Positions 1-8,860 are shown, numbered from the stretch's first letter. The stretch: 64,000 bases of DNA from Ornithinimicrobium pekingense DSM 21552 (GCF_000421185.1 NZ_ATWJ01000015.1:124001-188000), one strand, 5' to 3'. The notes: generated by a model from the sequence alone, not told the origin. Numbers and translations: made by a program.

Positions 1-38
1 TGCACCCCGCCCGCCGCGACCGGGCCTGGCCGGGGCAC

Positions 39-44
39 TACGTT
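39..44 (+). promoter_or_regulatory. -10 box for a leaderless start
   Basis: TACGTT is followed by 7 nt and the ATG at 52, with no Shine-Dalgarno. The spacing fits transcription starting at the start codon. It favours ATG 52 over the in-frame TTG at 43. Confidence 0.5.
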
Positions 45-51
45 GGGGCCC

Positions 52-1071
52 ATGCGCTTCGGACTCTTCGTGCCCCAGGGCTGGCGGCTGGACCTCGTCG
101 GCATCGCTCCCGAGCAGCAGTGGGGGGTGATGCTCGACCTCGCCCAGCGCGCCGACGCCGAGGAGGGGTGGGAGTCGCTGTGGGTCTACGACCACTTCCA
201 CACCACGCCGGAGCCGACGCAGGAGGCCACGCACGAGGCCTGGACGCTCATGGCCGCCTTCGCCGCCGTGACCGGGCGCGTGCGGCTGGGGCAGATGTGC
301 ACGTGCATGAGCTACCGCGAGCCCACCTACCTGGCCAAGGTCGCCGCGACGGTCGACGTCATCTCCGGCGGCCGGGTCGAGATGGGCATCGGCGCGGGGT
401 GGTACGAGCACGAGTGGCGCGCCTACGGCTACGGCTTCCCGGGTGCCGGTGAGCGCCTGGCCCGGCTGCGCGAGGGCGTGGAGATCTTCCGCCAGATGTG
501 GACGACCGGCTCGGCCACCCTCGACGGCGAGCACTACCAGGTCGACGGCGCCCTGTGCTGGCCCCGGCCCCTCCAGGGGACCGCGTTCCCCGGGTCCGAG
601 CGCAACGGCATACCGGTGTGGGTGGCCGGCGGGGGTGAGCGCAAGACGCTGCGGATCGCGGCCGAGCACGCCGACTACACCAACTTCGACGGCAGCCCCG
701 AGGGCTTCGCCCACAAGTCGCAGGTGCTGCGCGGCCACTGCGAGGACCTCGGGCGCGACTTCGGCTCGATCGTGCGCAGCGCCAACTACAACGTCGTCAT
801 CGGCCGCGACGAGGCCGAGGTGGCTGACCGGCTCGCCGGCATCAAGGACCGGATGCTGCGCGGGGGCCTGACCGAGGACGCCGCGGAGCAGCAGATGCAG
901 AGCCTGCGCCGCCAGCCCGCGGTGGGCACCCCGGAGCAGATCGTCGAGACCCTGCGCGGGCTCGAGGCAGCGGGTATGACGTACGCGATCACCTACTGGG
1001 CCGAGGCCGCCTACGACACCTCCGGGATCGAGCTCTTCGAGGACGAGGTGATGCCCGAGCTGGGCGGCTGA
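52..1071 (+). CDS. LLM-class F420-dependent oxidoreductase
   Basis: This is a 339-residue luciferase-like monooxygenase fold protein. It opens MRFGLFVPQGW and has the family's SGGRVEMGIGAGWYEHEW segment near residues 105-125, part of the flavin/deazaflavin site. A WVAGGGERKTLRIAAEHAD stretch lies near residue 190. It resembles the TIGR03560-type F420 family, which usually reduces or oxidises small organic substrates with F420; the substrate cannot be read from sequence. F420 use is plausible because cofD and cofE lie 12 kb away. The gene stands alone, upstream of an acyl-CoA dehydrogenase with its own promoter. ATG 52 was chosen because a TACGTT box lies 7 nt upstream. FMN rather than F420 remains possible. 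Confidence 0.85.
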   Translation: MRFGLFVPQGWRLDLVGIAPEQQWGVMLDLAQRADAEEGWESLWVYDHFHTTPEPTQEATHEAWTLMAAFAAVTGRVRLGQMCTCMSYREPTYLAKVAATVDVISGGRVEMGIGAGWYEHEWRAYGYGFPGAGERLARLREGVEIFRQMWTTGSATLDGEHYQVDGALCWPRPLQGTAFPGSERNGIPVWVAGGGERKTLRIAAEHADYTNFDGSPEGFAHKSQVLRGHCEDLGRDFGSIVRSANYNVVIGRDEAEVADRLAGIKDRMLRGGLTEDAAEQQMQSLRRQPAVGTPEQIVETLRGLEAAGMTYAITYWAEAAYDTSGIELFEDEVMPELGG

Positions 1072-1113
1072 CGCGTGCGTCAGGTGCGGTGCGGGAGCCG
1101 CCCGGAGCACCAG

Positions 1114-1119
1114 TAGGCT
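1114..1119 (+). promoter_or_regulatory. -10 box for a leaderless start
   Basis: TAGGCT lies 7 nt before ATG 1127, with no Shine-Dalgarno in between. No convincing -35 is seen. Confidence 0.5.
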
Positions 1120-1126
1120 GCTGGGT

Positions 1127-2287
1127 ATGAGCGACTTCGACCTGTTCCGGATCAGCGAGGATCACGAGGCCCTGCGCGAGGCCGTGCGCGAGGTGGCCGA
1201 CGAGCAGATCGCCCCGCACGCCGCGTCGGTCGACGAGGAGAGCCGGTTCCCCGACGAGGCGCTCAAGGCGCTGGTGGCGACCGACTTCCACGCCCCGCAC
1301 ATCGCCGAGGAGTACGACGGGGTCGGCGCCGACGCGCTCGCCACCTGCATCGTCATCGAGGAGGTGGCCCGCGCCTGCGCGAGCTCCTCGCTCATCCCGG
1401 CGGTCAACAAGCTCGGCACGATGCCGCTCATCCTGGCCGCCAGCGACGAGATCAAGAGCAAGTACCTGCCGCCGGTCGCCCGCGGCGAGGCGATGTTCTC
1501 CTACGGCCTGTCCGAGGCCGGGGCGGGGTCGGACACAGCCGGGATGACGTGCAAGGCGGTCGAGCAGCCCGACGGGTCGTTCGTGCTCAACGGGCAGAAG
1601 TCGTGGATCACCAACGCCGGGGTCTCGGAGTACTACACGGTGCTGGCCGTGACCGACCCCGAGGGCCAGCGGGGCCGCAACGTCACCGCGTTCGTGGTGG
1701 AGAAGGACGACGAGGGGTTCACCTTCGGCGCACCCGAGAAGAAGCTCGGGATCAAGGGCAGCCCGACCCGTGAGCTGCACTTCGACAACTGCCGCATCCC
1801 CGGCGACCGCATGGTCGGGGCACCGGGTGAGGGCCTGAAGATCGCGCTGCGCACCCTGGACCACACGCGGGTCACGATCGGTGCGCAGGCCGTCGGCATC
1901 GCCCAGGGCGCGCTCGACGCGGCCGTGGCCTACGTCAAGGAGCGCAGGCAGTTCGGCAAGGCGATCGCGGAGTTCCAGGGGGTGCAGTTCATGCTCGCGG
2001 ACATGGCGATGAAGCTCGAGGCGGCGCGGCAGATGGTCTACGTCGCCGCGGCCAAGTCCGAGCGCGGCGACGCCGACCTGCCGTTCTTCGGCGCGGCGGC
2101 CAAGTGCTACGCCTCGGACGCGGCGATGGAGATCACCACCGACGCGGTGCAGCTCTTCGGCGGCTACGGCTACACCAAGGACTTCCCGGTCGAGCGGATG
2201 ATGCGCGACGCCAAGATCACCCAGATCTACGAGGGCACCAACCAGATCCAGAGGGTCGTCATGGCCCGCCAGCTCCTCAAGGGCTGA
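1127..2287 (+). CDS. acyl-CoA dehydrogenase
   Basis: A full-length (386 aa) FAD acyl-CoA dehydrogenase that introduces an alpha-beta double bond into acyl-CoA and passes electrons to ETF. The first signature GLSEAGAGSD lies near residue 125 and the second, QLFGGYGYTKDFPVERMMRD, near 345. The catalytic base is Glu369 in IYEGTNQIQR, the position used by short/branched-chain enzymes rather than the long-chain position. Chain-length preference is therefore inferred as short or branched. The gene appears leaderless. The following PEP-mutase-like gene begins 7 bp after its stop, so the two are probably co-transcribed. Confidence 0.93.
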   Translation: MSDFDLFRISEDHEALREAVREVADEQIAPHAASVDEESRFPDEALKALVATDFHAPHIAEEYDGVGADALATCIVIEEVARACASSSLIPAVNKLGTMPLILAASDEIKSKYLPPVARGEAMFSYGLSEAGAGSDTAGMTCKAVEQPDGSFVLNGQKSWITNAGVSEYYTVLAVTDPEGQRGRNVTAFVVEKDDEGFTFGAPEKKLGIKGSPTRELHFDNCRIPGDRMVGAPGEGLKIALRTLDHTRVTIGAQAVGIAQGALDAAVAYVKERRQFGKAIAEFQGVQFMLADMAMKLEAARQMVYVAAAKSERGDADLPFFGAAAKCYASDAAMEITTDAVQLFGGYGYTKDFPVERMMRDAKITQIYEGTNQIQRVVMARQLLKG

Positions 2288-2294
2288 GCCGGCC

Positions 2295-3107
2295 ATGCGG
2301 GGCGCGGCCGGCACGGTGGCCGAGTTCCACCGGCTCCACGAGGCCGGCTGCTTCGTGATGCCCAACCCCTGGGACGTCGGCAGCGCCAGGGTCCTGGAGG
2401 ACATGGGCTTCCCGGCGCTGGCCACCACCAGCTCGGGCTTCGCGTGGACGCTGGGCCGCCCCGACACGCGTGCGCCCTTCGAGGCCGTCCTGGAGCACCT
2501 GCGCGCCGTCGCCTCGGCCGTCGACGTCCCCGTCAACGCCGACCTCGAGGACGGGTATGCGGTCGCGCCGGAGGACGTCGCCACCAACATCGGGCTGGCG
2601 GTGCGCACCGGGGTGGCGGGCCTGTCGGTCGAGGACTCCTCGCGCGGCGGCGAGGACCCGCTGCTGGACCGTGACCTGGCGGTGGCCCGGGTGGCGGCCG
2701 CCCGCGAGGAGATCGACCGCAGCGGCACCGGCGTGCTGCTCACCGCCCGCTCCGAGGGGTTCGTCGTGGGCCGCCCGGACCTCGAGGAGACGGTCCGGCG
2801 GCTGCGGGCCTACGCCGACGCCGGGGCCGACTGCCTCTACGCCCCCCGCATCACCACCGTCGAGGAGATCCGCGCGGTGGTCGGTGCCGTGGCTCCCCGG
2901 CCGGTCAACCTGCTGGTCAACGCACCGTTCGTGACGGTGGACGAGGCCGCGGACCTGGGTGTGCGCCGGATCAGCGTGGGCGGCACGCTCGCCCGGGCCG
3001 CCTGGGGCGGGTGGCTGGGGGTGGCCCGGCAGATCGCCCAGGACGGGACATTCACGGGCTTCTCCGACCTGCCCGACGTCGACGCGCTGCACCGCGAACG
3101 TCCCTGA
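2295..3107 (+). CDS. isocitrate lyase/PEP mutase family protein
   Basis: A 270-residue TIM-barrel protein of the PEP mutase/isocitrate lyase superfamily. The metal-binding loop reads NADLEDGY near residues 80-88, and VEDSS near 115 is the second conserved acidic motif. The active-site KKCG-type motif of true isocitrate lyases and methylisocitrate lyases is absent; the sequence around residue 150 reads LTARSEGF. The protein therefore belongs to the broad group of putative C-C or P-C lyases with undefined substrate. It starts 7 bp after the acyl-CoA dehydrogenase stop and probably shares its transcript, which hints at a role in acyl or oxaloacetate-like carbon breakdown. That role is inference. 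Confidence 0.82.
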   Translation: MRGAAGTVAEFHRLHEAGCFVMPNPWDVGSARVLEDMGFPALATTSSGFAWTLGRPDTRAPFEAVLEHLRAVASAVDVPVNADLEDGYAVAPEDVATNIGLAVRTGVAGLSVEDSSRGGEDPLLDRDLAVARVAAAREEIDRSGTGVLLTARSEGFVVGRPDLEETVRRLRAYADAGADCLYAPRITTVEEIRAVVGAVAPRPVNLLVNAPFVTVDEAADLGVRRISVGGTLARAAWGGWLGVARQIAQDGTFTGFSDLPDVDALHRERP

Positions 3108-3124
3108 CGAAGGCTCGTGCCGTT

Positions 3125-3170
3125 CTGTCGTGACACGCCTGTCGCCCCGGCGACAGGCGTGACACGACAG
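3125..3170. terminator. 22-bp inverted repeat, hairpin
   Basis: The arms at 3125-3146 and 3149-3170 match with a single mismatch around a 2-nt centre (nearest stable loop about 4 nt). There is no T tract. It lies 17 bp after the PEP-mutase-like gene and probably ends that transcript. The near-perfect symmetry is also compatible with a cruciform or protein site. Confidence 0.6.
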
Positions 3171-3181
3171 CGGCGCACGGA

Positions 3182-3215
3182 GGTCCTCGGCGCGGAGGAC
3201 GGGGGTCCTCGGCGC
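3182..3215. repeat. 12-bp direct repeat, period 22
   Basis: GGTCCTCGGCGC occurs at 3182-3193 and again at 3204-3215, between the hairpin and the serine hydrolase gene. Function is unknown; it may be an operator or chance. Confidence 0.4.
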
Positions 3216-3276
3216 AGCAGCGCCGCGCCGGGATAACGCCTTGCCCTCGCCACCGGCGGTCGGCCACGCTGGCCCG

Positions 3277-4341
3277 ATGAGCGACCAGCAGTGGCGAGAG
3301 CTCGCCGACCACGCCGCCCGCCTCGAGTCCGAGCAGCACTTCTCCGGGGTCCTGCGCGCCACGCGCGGCGAGGAGGTGCTCTACGAGTCCTGCCACGGGC
3401 TCGCGGACCGGGGCTGCGGCATACCCGTCACCCCGTCCACGCGCTTCGCCACGGCCTCGCTGAGCAAGATGTTCACGGCCGTCGGGGTGCTCGACGCGGC
3501 CGGCCGGGGCGAGGTGGGGCTGCACGACGCCGTCGTGGACGTCCTGCCCGTGGACCGGCGGCCCGCGACGCTGCGCGCAGATGTCACCGTGCACCACCTG
3601 CTGTCGCACACCTCGGGCATCGCGGACTACGCCGAGGAGGACGAGGACCTGCCCGGCTACCAGGCCGACTACGGGGCGATCTGGACGGACCTGCCGAACT
3701 ACCGGGTGCGCGACGACCTCGACATCCTGCCCCTGTTCGCCGACCTGCCCCCGGTCTGCCCGCCGGGCACCGCCTACCACTACAGCAACGCCGGCTACGT
3801 GCTGCTGGGCATCCTGCTCTCCCACGTCTCCAGCCTGCCCTTCGCCGAGGCGGTGACCACCCGGGTGATGGAGCCGGCGGGGATGACCGCCAGCGGCTAC
3901 CCGGCGATGGACGAGGTCCACCCCGACGTCGCGACCGGCTACCTGCCGCCGCTGTCGCCCGGTGGTCCGTGGCGCACCAACGTCTACTCGGTCCCCGCGC
4001 AGGGCGGAGGTGACGGGGGCGGGGTCGTCACGGCGCAGGACGTCGAGCGGTTCCTGCGCGCGGTCGCCCGGGGCGGGGTATGGCGTGGCGTCACGCCCGA
4101 GGACGTGCTCACGCCGCGCGCCGACGTGAACCGGCGGTGGGCGGTCGGCTACGGCGTGGAGATCCGTCACGACGGCGTCTTCGGCAAGGACGGCGGGGAC
4201 CCCGGGGTGGCCGCCGTGTCGCGCTACCGTCCGGGGACCGACACCTCGGCGGTGGTGCTCGCCAACGTCGACTGGGACACGGTGGAGGGGCTCCCGGACC
4301 TCGCGAACGCCCTCATCGACGCGGCGATGCCGGAGGCCTGA
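3277..4341 (+). CDS. serine hydrolase, class C beta-lactamase/DD-peptidase fold
   Basis: A 354-residue penicillin-binding-fold hydrolase. The nucleophile motif is S61-L-S-K64 (ASLSKMFT), and the second motif is Y169-S-N (YHYSNAGY). The KTG-like third motif is poorly defined; FGKDGGDPG near residue 310 is the likely equivalent. No signal peptide is visible, so the protein is probably cytoplasmic. This is common for the esterase/peptidase members of the family, and antibiotic resistance should not be assumed. ATG 3277 was chosen over the in-frame TTG at 3241 because it aligns with the usual family start. A weak CACGCT box lies 6 nt before it. The gene is convergent with the kinase gene. Confidence 0.85.
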   Translation: MSDQQWRELADHAARLESEQHFSGVLRATRGEEVLYESCHGLADRGCGIPVTPSTRFATASLSKMFTAVGVLDAAGRGEVGLHDAVVDVLPVDRRPATLRADVTVHHLLSHTSGIADYAEEDEDLPGYQADYGAIWTDLPNYRVRDDLDILPLFADLPPVCPPGTAYHYSNAGYVLLGILLSHVSSLPFAEAVTTRVMEPAGMTASGYPAMDEVHPDVATGYLPPLSPGGPWRTNVYSVPAQGGGDGGGVVTAQDVERFLRAVARGGVWRGVTPEDVLTPRADVNRRWAVGYGVEIRHDGVFGKDGGDPGVAAVSRYRPGTDTSAVVLANVDWDTVEGLPDLANALIDAAMPEA

Positions 4342-4360
4342 GCCGACGGGCCCGGTCGGC
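4342..4360. terminator. short bidirectional hairpin
   Basis: GCCGAC (4342-4347) pairs with GTCGGC (4355-4360) around a 7-nt loop. It fills the 21-bp gap between the convergent serine hydrolase and kinase genes. Confidence 0.45.
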
Positions 4361-4362
4361 CG

Positions 4363-6183
4363 TCAGCCGCCGGTGCTGGCGTCGTCGTCGCCCTGGTCGT
4401 CCGTGCCCTCGTCCGCGGGGTCCGCGTCGGCCGGGGCCTCGTCCCCGCCGTCCTCACCCCCGCCGTCCTCTCCCGCCCCGGTCTCGAGGCTCTCGGACCG
4501 GCATCCCGTCGTCGACGTGGTCTGCGTGACCCGCTGCACGATGAGCGCCTCGGTGCCGCGGCGGGCGACCTGCATGGTCTCCTGCTGCACGATCGTGCAG
4601 GGGCCGTAGGCGTAGGTCGCCGTGGCCACCGTCTCGACCACGCCCTGCCCGAGCTCGCGCGAGCCGTCGACGGTCACCTCCACCGACTCCAGACCCTCGG
4701 CGATCGCCTCGTCGACCGGCACCCCCTCGACCATGTACTGCCTCGCCGCGGCCAGGCCCTCGTCCTGGAGGGCCGTGTAGAACGCGCGCACGGTGCCCTC
4801 GGCCTCCTCCGTGCTGACCGGCTGGTCCTGCGTCGCGGTCGTCGTCGGGGAGGGGCTCGCGTCGTCCTGCCCGGGCAGGCCGCCGGAGGCGATGGTCCAC
4901 ACCAGCCACGCCAGCAGGGCCACGAGCGGGATCGCGACCAGCCACACCAGCACGGAGGTGCCCCGGCCACCGCTCCGGCGCCCGGCCGGCGGCGCGGTCC
5001 GGCGCGGACCGGCGACCGGGGCCGCAGGACCCGCGTGACGCGCGTCCGGCGCCGACTGGGGGCGTGCGGCATACCCGTGGTCGGCGACCCCGGGCCCCCC
5101 GCCGGCCGAGGGACCCCCTCCGCCGGAGCGGGCCGGCTGGACGGGGACCTGGCGGGTGGTCTCCGGACCGACCATCTGGGTGCGGTCGGCATCGCTCCGG
5201 CCCTCGTCCGCGGCCCAGGCGGCGCCCGCCGCCGCTCCCGCTGCCGAGCCGGCCGCGGCGCCGGCCGCGGTGCCCGCGGCGGCACCCGCCGCAGCGGCGC
5301 CACCCCCGGCCCCGGGCCGTCCCTCGGCGAGCTCCGTCAGGGCCTGGGCGGCACGCTCGGCCGTCCACCGGCGGGAGGGGTCGGGGTCGAGCATGCCGCG
5401 CAGGACCGGCTCGAGCGGCCCGGCGAGCCGGGGGGCTCTGGGGGTGTCGCGCGCGATCATGTGCAGCTGCGCCACCGGGTTGCCCGCGTCCGGGTAGGGA
5501 CGTCGCCCCTCGACCGCCGCGTAGAGGGTCGCGCCGAGCGCCCACACGTCCGAGGCGGCCGACGGGTCCTCACCGCGGGCCAGCTCGGGGGAGAAGTAGG
5601 CGGCCGTGCCCGAGACCATGCCGGTGCGGGTGAGCTGGTGGTCGTCCTCCGCGCGGGCGATGCCGAAGTCGGTGAGCTTGGCGTCGCCGCCGCTCTCGTC
5701 GGTGAGCAGCACGTTGCCCGGCTTGACGTCGCGGTGGACCACCCCGGCCCCGTGCGCGGCGGCGAGCGCCGTCGCGACCTGGGCCCCGATCCGGGCCACC
5801 TGGGCCACCGGCAGGGCCTGGCCCCTGTCGAGCACGGTGGACAGGGCCGGGCCGGGGACGTACTCCATGACGATCCACGGGAAGTGGTCGTGCACGAAGG
5901 CGTCGTAGACCCGCACGACCTTGTCGTGCGCCAGGGCCGCGCTCGTCCTGGCCTCGCGCAGGCCCCGGGTCACCAGGACCTCCGCGTCCGTCTCGCCGGC
6001 CACCCGCTTCAGGGCCACCTCACGCCCCAGGTGCTCGTCCAGGGCCAGCCACACGATGCCGCCACCGCCCCGGCCCAGGGTGCGCAGGATGCGGTACCGC
6101 CCGGCGACGATCTCCGGGTCGTCGCCGACCGGGGTCTCGCGGGTGGTCTCCAGGTCGGGATCGCGCTCCTCCGGCACGAGCAT
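4363..6183 (-). CDS. membrane serine/threonine protein kinase
   Basis: A 606-residue Hanks-type kinase. The glycine-rich loop is LGRGGGG (37-42), the ATP lysine is K59 in VALKR, the catalytic loop HRDVKPGN spans 150-157, and DFG is at 172-174. After the kinase domain comes a long Ala/Gly linker with repeated AAGAAAG units (about 300-330), then a basic Pro-rich stretch. One membrane helix follows at about 409-431, then an outer domain of about 175 residues with no PASTA repeats and an acidic tail. It is thus a receptor-like kinase with an unrecognised sensor domain. ATG 6183 is preceded by GGAGG only 2 nt away; a TAGGGT box about 25 nt upstream could be the promoter. The adjacent LCP gene suggests a cell-envelope role (inference). 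Confidence 0.92.
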   Translation of the reverse strand: MLVPEERDPDLETTRETPVGDDPEIVAGRYRILRTLGRGGGGIVWLALDEHLGREVALKRVAGETDAEVLVTRGLREARTSAALAHDKVVRVYDAFVHDHFPWIVMEYVPGPALSTVLDRGQALPVAQVARIGAQVATALAAAHGAGVVHRDVKPGNVLLTDESGGDAKLTDFGIARAEDDHQLTRTGMVSGTAAYFSPELARGEDPSAASDVWALGATLYAAVEGRRPYPDAGNPVAQLHMIARDTPRAPRLAGPLEPVLRGMLDPDPSRRWTAERAAQALTELAEGRPGAGGGAAAAGAAAGTAAGAAAGSAAGAAAGAAWAADEGRSDADRTQMVGPETTRQVPVQPARSGGGGPSAGGGPGVADHGYAARPQSAPDARHAGPAAPVAGPRRTAPPAGRRSGGRGTSVLVWLVAIPLVALLAWLVWTIASGGLPGQDDASPSPTTTATQDQPVSTEEAEGTVRAFYTALQDEGLAAARQYMVEGVPVDEAIAEGLESVEVTVDGSRELGQGVVETVATATYAYGPCTIVQQETMQVARRGTEALIVQRVTQTTSTTGCRSESLETGAGEDGGGEDGGDEAPADADPADEGTDDQGDDDASTGG

Positions 6184-6305
6184 CACCTCCAGGTGGTGGC
6201 GGACGGTGTCGACCCTAGCGGTCTGCGAAGGCAGGAGCCCTCGCAGGAGGGGACGGCACGTGTCCGGGGTGGGCGGGTCGTCGGGTCCTTCTCCTCCGGG
6301 TCTGC

Positions 6306-7742
6306 TCAGGGCTCGACGGTCACGGGCCGGCCCTCGCGCAGCGCGCTGAAGAGCTCTGCCGCGCCGGCCTCGTCCCAGAGCACGGTGCTGCCGACGTTGG
6401 TGGGGTGGTTGGGGTTGGCGACGGGCACGGTCAGGGAGTGGCCGCCGCCGCCTGCGATCGTCCGCATCGCCAGGGCCATGCGGCCCGCCTCCAGCATCGA
6501 GGTGTCCTCGCCCAGGGCCAGCGCCTCCCCGGTCGTGGTGCCGACCGAGTGCAGCCGCAGCGGGTTCAGCACCGTCGCGGGGCTGGCCATCTGGTTGACG
6601 AGGGCGGACAGGAACTGGCGCTGCCGCTCGACCCGGCCGAGGTCGCCGCGCTGGTCGCTGTAGCGCATCCGCACGTAGCCCAGGGCCTCCGGGCCGGTGA
6701 GGTCCTGGCACCCCGCCTGCAGGTCGATGTGGGCCTTGTCGTCCTGGACCGGGGCGTCGAGGCACATGTGGACCCCGCCCACCTCCTCGACGACCCCGAC
6801 GAAGCCGCCGAAGCCGATCTCCATGTAGCCGTCGACCCGGATCCCGGTCGCCTGCTCCACCGTGTCGACCAGCAGCGCCGGCCCGCCGGTGGAGTGCGCG
6901 GCGTTGAGCTTGTTGGGACCCTGGTCCCGGATCGACAGGTAGGAGTCGCGCGGGAGGCTGACCAGCGTCGGGTCACCCATGGTCGGCACGTGCAGCAGCA
7001 TGACGGTGTCGGCGCGCGATCCCTCCGCCTGGCCGGTCCCGAACTCGCTGCGCTCCTCGTCGGTGAGCTGCTCGCGGCTGTCCGTGCCCACCAGCAGGTA
7101 GGCGGCGCCGGAGGACCCGCCGGGGCGGTCGGCGACGTCCGGCGTGGCGTCGACGCGGCTGACGCTGCCCCAGACCAGGGCGACGACCACGATCATCGTC
7201 ACCAGGTAGGCCACGAGCAGGAAGGTCAGCAGGGCCATGAACCGGCGGAACCCGTAGCGCGCGCGGCGCCGGGGCGGTCGCCCGCCACCGCCGGGACGGG
7301 GACGAGCAGGGTGCCCCGGATGAGGCCCACCGCCCGCTGCGCCGCGTCGCACGTCGCGGGACCGGTCGTCGCGGGGGCGGGGACGGCGCTCGTCGTCGTC
7401 GTAACCGTGATCACGGCGACGGTCGTCCTCGGACCGCCCGCGGCCGCGGGGCCGCGGGACCCAGTCGCCGTTGTCGTCGTAGTAGCCGCGGGCACCGTGG
7501 TCCGCCTCGTAGCCCCCGTCGCCGTAGCCTCCGTCGCCGTACACGGGGTCGTCGTCACCCTGGCCGTCGTACCCGCCCCGCGGCATGGCCTGCGTGGGCT
7601 CGGGGTCCTCGTCCCGCCAGCTCCAGCCGCCGTCGTGGGACTGGCCGCGCGGGACGGCGCGGGTCGGCTCCGCCTCTCCGCGTCCCTGACGGGGGGAGCG
7701 GGGCACGGGGCGGGTCCAGTCGTCCTGGGGGTTGTGCGGCAC
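6306..7742 (-). CDS. LytR-CpsA-Psr (LCP) family cell-wall glycopolymer ligase
   Basis: A 478-residue LCP protein. LCP enzymes transfer lipid-linked glycopolymers (teichoic acids, arabinogalactan) onto peptidoglycan outside the cell. The first ~165 residues are a cytoplasmic, Asp/Arg/Tyr-rich disordered tail with repeated PTQAMPRG/PTRAVPRG motifs. A membrane helix follows at about 168-190. The LCP domain begins with GTDSREQLTDEE and contains the conserved arginine-containing RADTVMLLHVP and SLPRDSYLSI motifs. Start GTG 7742 fits a TACTCT box 8 nt upstream on the same strand. The repeated TQAMPRG-like threonines in the tail could be targets for the adjacent kinase; this is inference. Confidence 0.9.
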   Translation of the reverse strand: MPHNPQDDWTRPVPRSPRQGRGEAEPTRAVPRGQSHDGGWSWRDEDPEPTQAMPRGGYDGQGDDDPVYGDGGYGDGGYEADHGARGYYDDNGDWVPRPRGRGRSEDDRRRDHGYDDDERRPRPRDDRSRDVRRGAAGGGPHPGHPARPRPGGGGRPPRRRARYGFRRFMALLTFLLVAYLVTMIVVVALVWGSVSRVDATPDVADRPGGSSGAAYLLVGTDSREQLTDEERSEFGTGQAEGSRADTVMLLHVPTMGDPTLVSLPRDSYLSIRDQGPNKLNAAHSTGGPALLVDTVEQATGIRVDGYMEIGFGGFVGVVEEVGGVHMCLDAPVQDDKAHIDLQAGCQDLTGPEALGYVRMRYSDQRGDLGRVERQRQFLSALVNQMASPATVLNPLRLHSVGTTTGEALALGEDTSMLEAGRMALAMRTIAGGGGHSLTVPVANPNHPTNVGSTVLWDEAGAAELFSALREGRPVTVEP

Positions 7743-7822
7743 GAGGTCAAAGAGTAGGCCAGCGGTCTGGCCGCCTGCTGGGAGCGCAGGGTCTCCCGGC
7801 GTTTCCCGCCCTCGGGCGCGGG

Positions 7823-7828
7823 TACCCT
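7823..7828 (+). promoter_or_regulatory. -10 box for a leaderless start
   Basis: TACCCT lies 6 nt before GTG 7835. The divergent LCP gene has its own box (TACTCT on the minus strand, 8 nt before GTG 7742), so the 92-bp gap carries two back-to-back promoters. Confidence 0.5.
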
Positions 7829-7834
7829 CTCCGG

Positions 7835-8830
7835 GTGAGCAGCAGCCCGCAGACCTCGGCCGCAGGCACGGCATACCCGCCCGTCTCGGTCATCATGCCG
7901 ATCCTCAACGAGGAGCACCACCTGCGCGAGGCGGTCGGCTCGGTGCTGGCCCAGGACTACCCGGGCGGGCTCGAGGTGGTGGTGGCGGTCGGCCCCTGCC
8001 GGGACCGCACCCATGAGGTCGCCGACGCGCTCGCCGCCGAGGACCCGCGCGTGGTGGTGGTGGACAACCCCGGCGGCCGCACGCCCGACGGGCTCAACGC
8101 CGCGATCGCCGCGAGCACCCACCAGGTCGTGGTGCGGATGGACGGGCACGGGGCGCTGTCGGAGGGGTACATCCGCCGGGCCGTCGAGGTGCTGGAGGAG
8201 ACCGGCGCGGCCAACGTGGGCGGGGTGATGCTGGCCGAGGGCACCGGCTACCTGCAGCAGGCCGTGGCGGTCGCGATGCGCTCGCCGCTGGGGATCGGTG
8301 CGGCCCGCTTCCACGTCGGCGGGGACGCGGGCCCGGTCGACACCGTCTACCTGGGGGTCTTCCGCCGCGAGTGGCTCGAGCGGGTCGGCGGCTACGACCC
8401 CGCCTTCGCCCGGGCCCAGGACTGGGAGCTCAACCACCGCATCCGCGAGGCCGGGGGCACCGTCTGGTTCACCCCCGAGCTCACCGTCACCTACCGCCCG
8501 CGCGCCAGCCTGCGCGACCTCGCGCGGCAGTTCTACACCACCGGCCAGTGGCGTCGGCAGGTCGTCCGGGCTCACCCCGGCACGCTCAACCTGCGCTACC
8601 TCGCCCCGCCGGTGGCCACCGCGGCCGTCGCCGCCGGCGCGGTCGGCGGGCTGGTCTGGCGGCCGCTGTGGGCGCTGCCCCTCGGGTATGCCGCGGCCGT
8701 CACCGCGGGGGGCGCCTGGGCGGCGCGGGCCGAGCGACCGGCGGTCGTGGCCCGGATGCCCGCGGTCCTGGCGGTCATGCACCTCACCTGGGGCGCCGGG
8801 TTCCTGCGCGGCACGCGCGCACGCTCCTGA
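7835..8830 (+). CDS. ExoA-like family 2 glycosyltransferase
   Basis: A 331-residue GT2 enzyme. The N-terminal GT-A fold starts PVSVIMPILNEEHHL, and the nucleotide-sugar DxD-type residues lie in VRMDGHG near residue 100. The acceptor-side motif QDWELNHRIREAGG lies near 195. The C-terminal ~80 residues hold two hydrophobic segments that probably anchor it to the inner membrane face. It resembles succinoglycan-type ExoA transferases, which add a hexose to a lipid-linked oligosaccharide. It is divergent from the LCP gene, consistent with building the polymer that LCP attaches (inference). GTG 7835 follows a TACCCT box by 6 nt. Confidence 0.88.
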   Translation: MSSSPQTSAAGTAYPPVSVIMPILNEEHHLREAVGSVLAQDYPGGLEVVVAVGPCRDRTHEVADALAAEDPRVVVVDNPGGRTPDGLNAAIAASTHQVVVRMDGHGALSEGYIRRAVEVLEETGAANVGGVMLAEGTGYLQQAVAVAMRSPLGIGAARFHVGGDAGPVDTVYLGVFRREWLERVGGYDPAFARAQDWELNHRIREAGGTVWFTPELTVTYRPRASLRDLARQFYTTGQWRRQVVRAHPGTLNLRYLAPPVATAAVAAGAVGGLVWRPLWALPLGYAAAVTAGGAWAARAERPAVVARMPAVLAVMHLTWGAGFLRGTRARS

Positions 8831-8860
8831 CGGTCCGCACCCCCGGCCCACCTCCCACCA

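Noticed and set aside
3277-4341. Serine hydrolase as an antibiotic-resistance beta-lactamase
   Set aside because: SxxK and YxN motifs alone are shared with esterases and peptidases, and no signal peptide is present.
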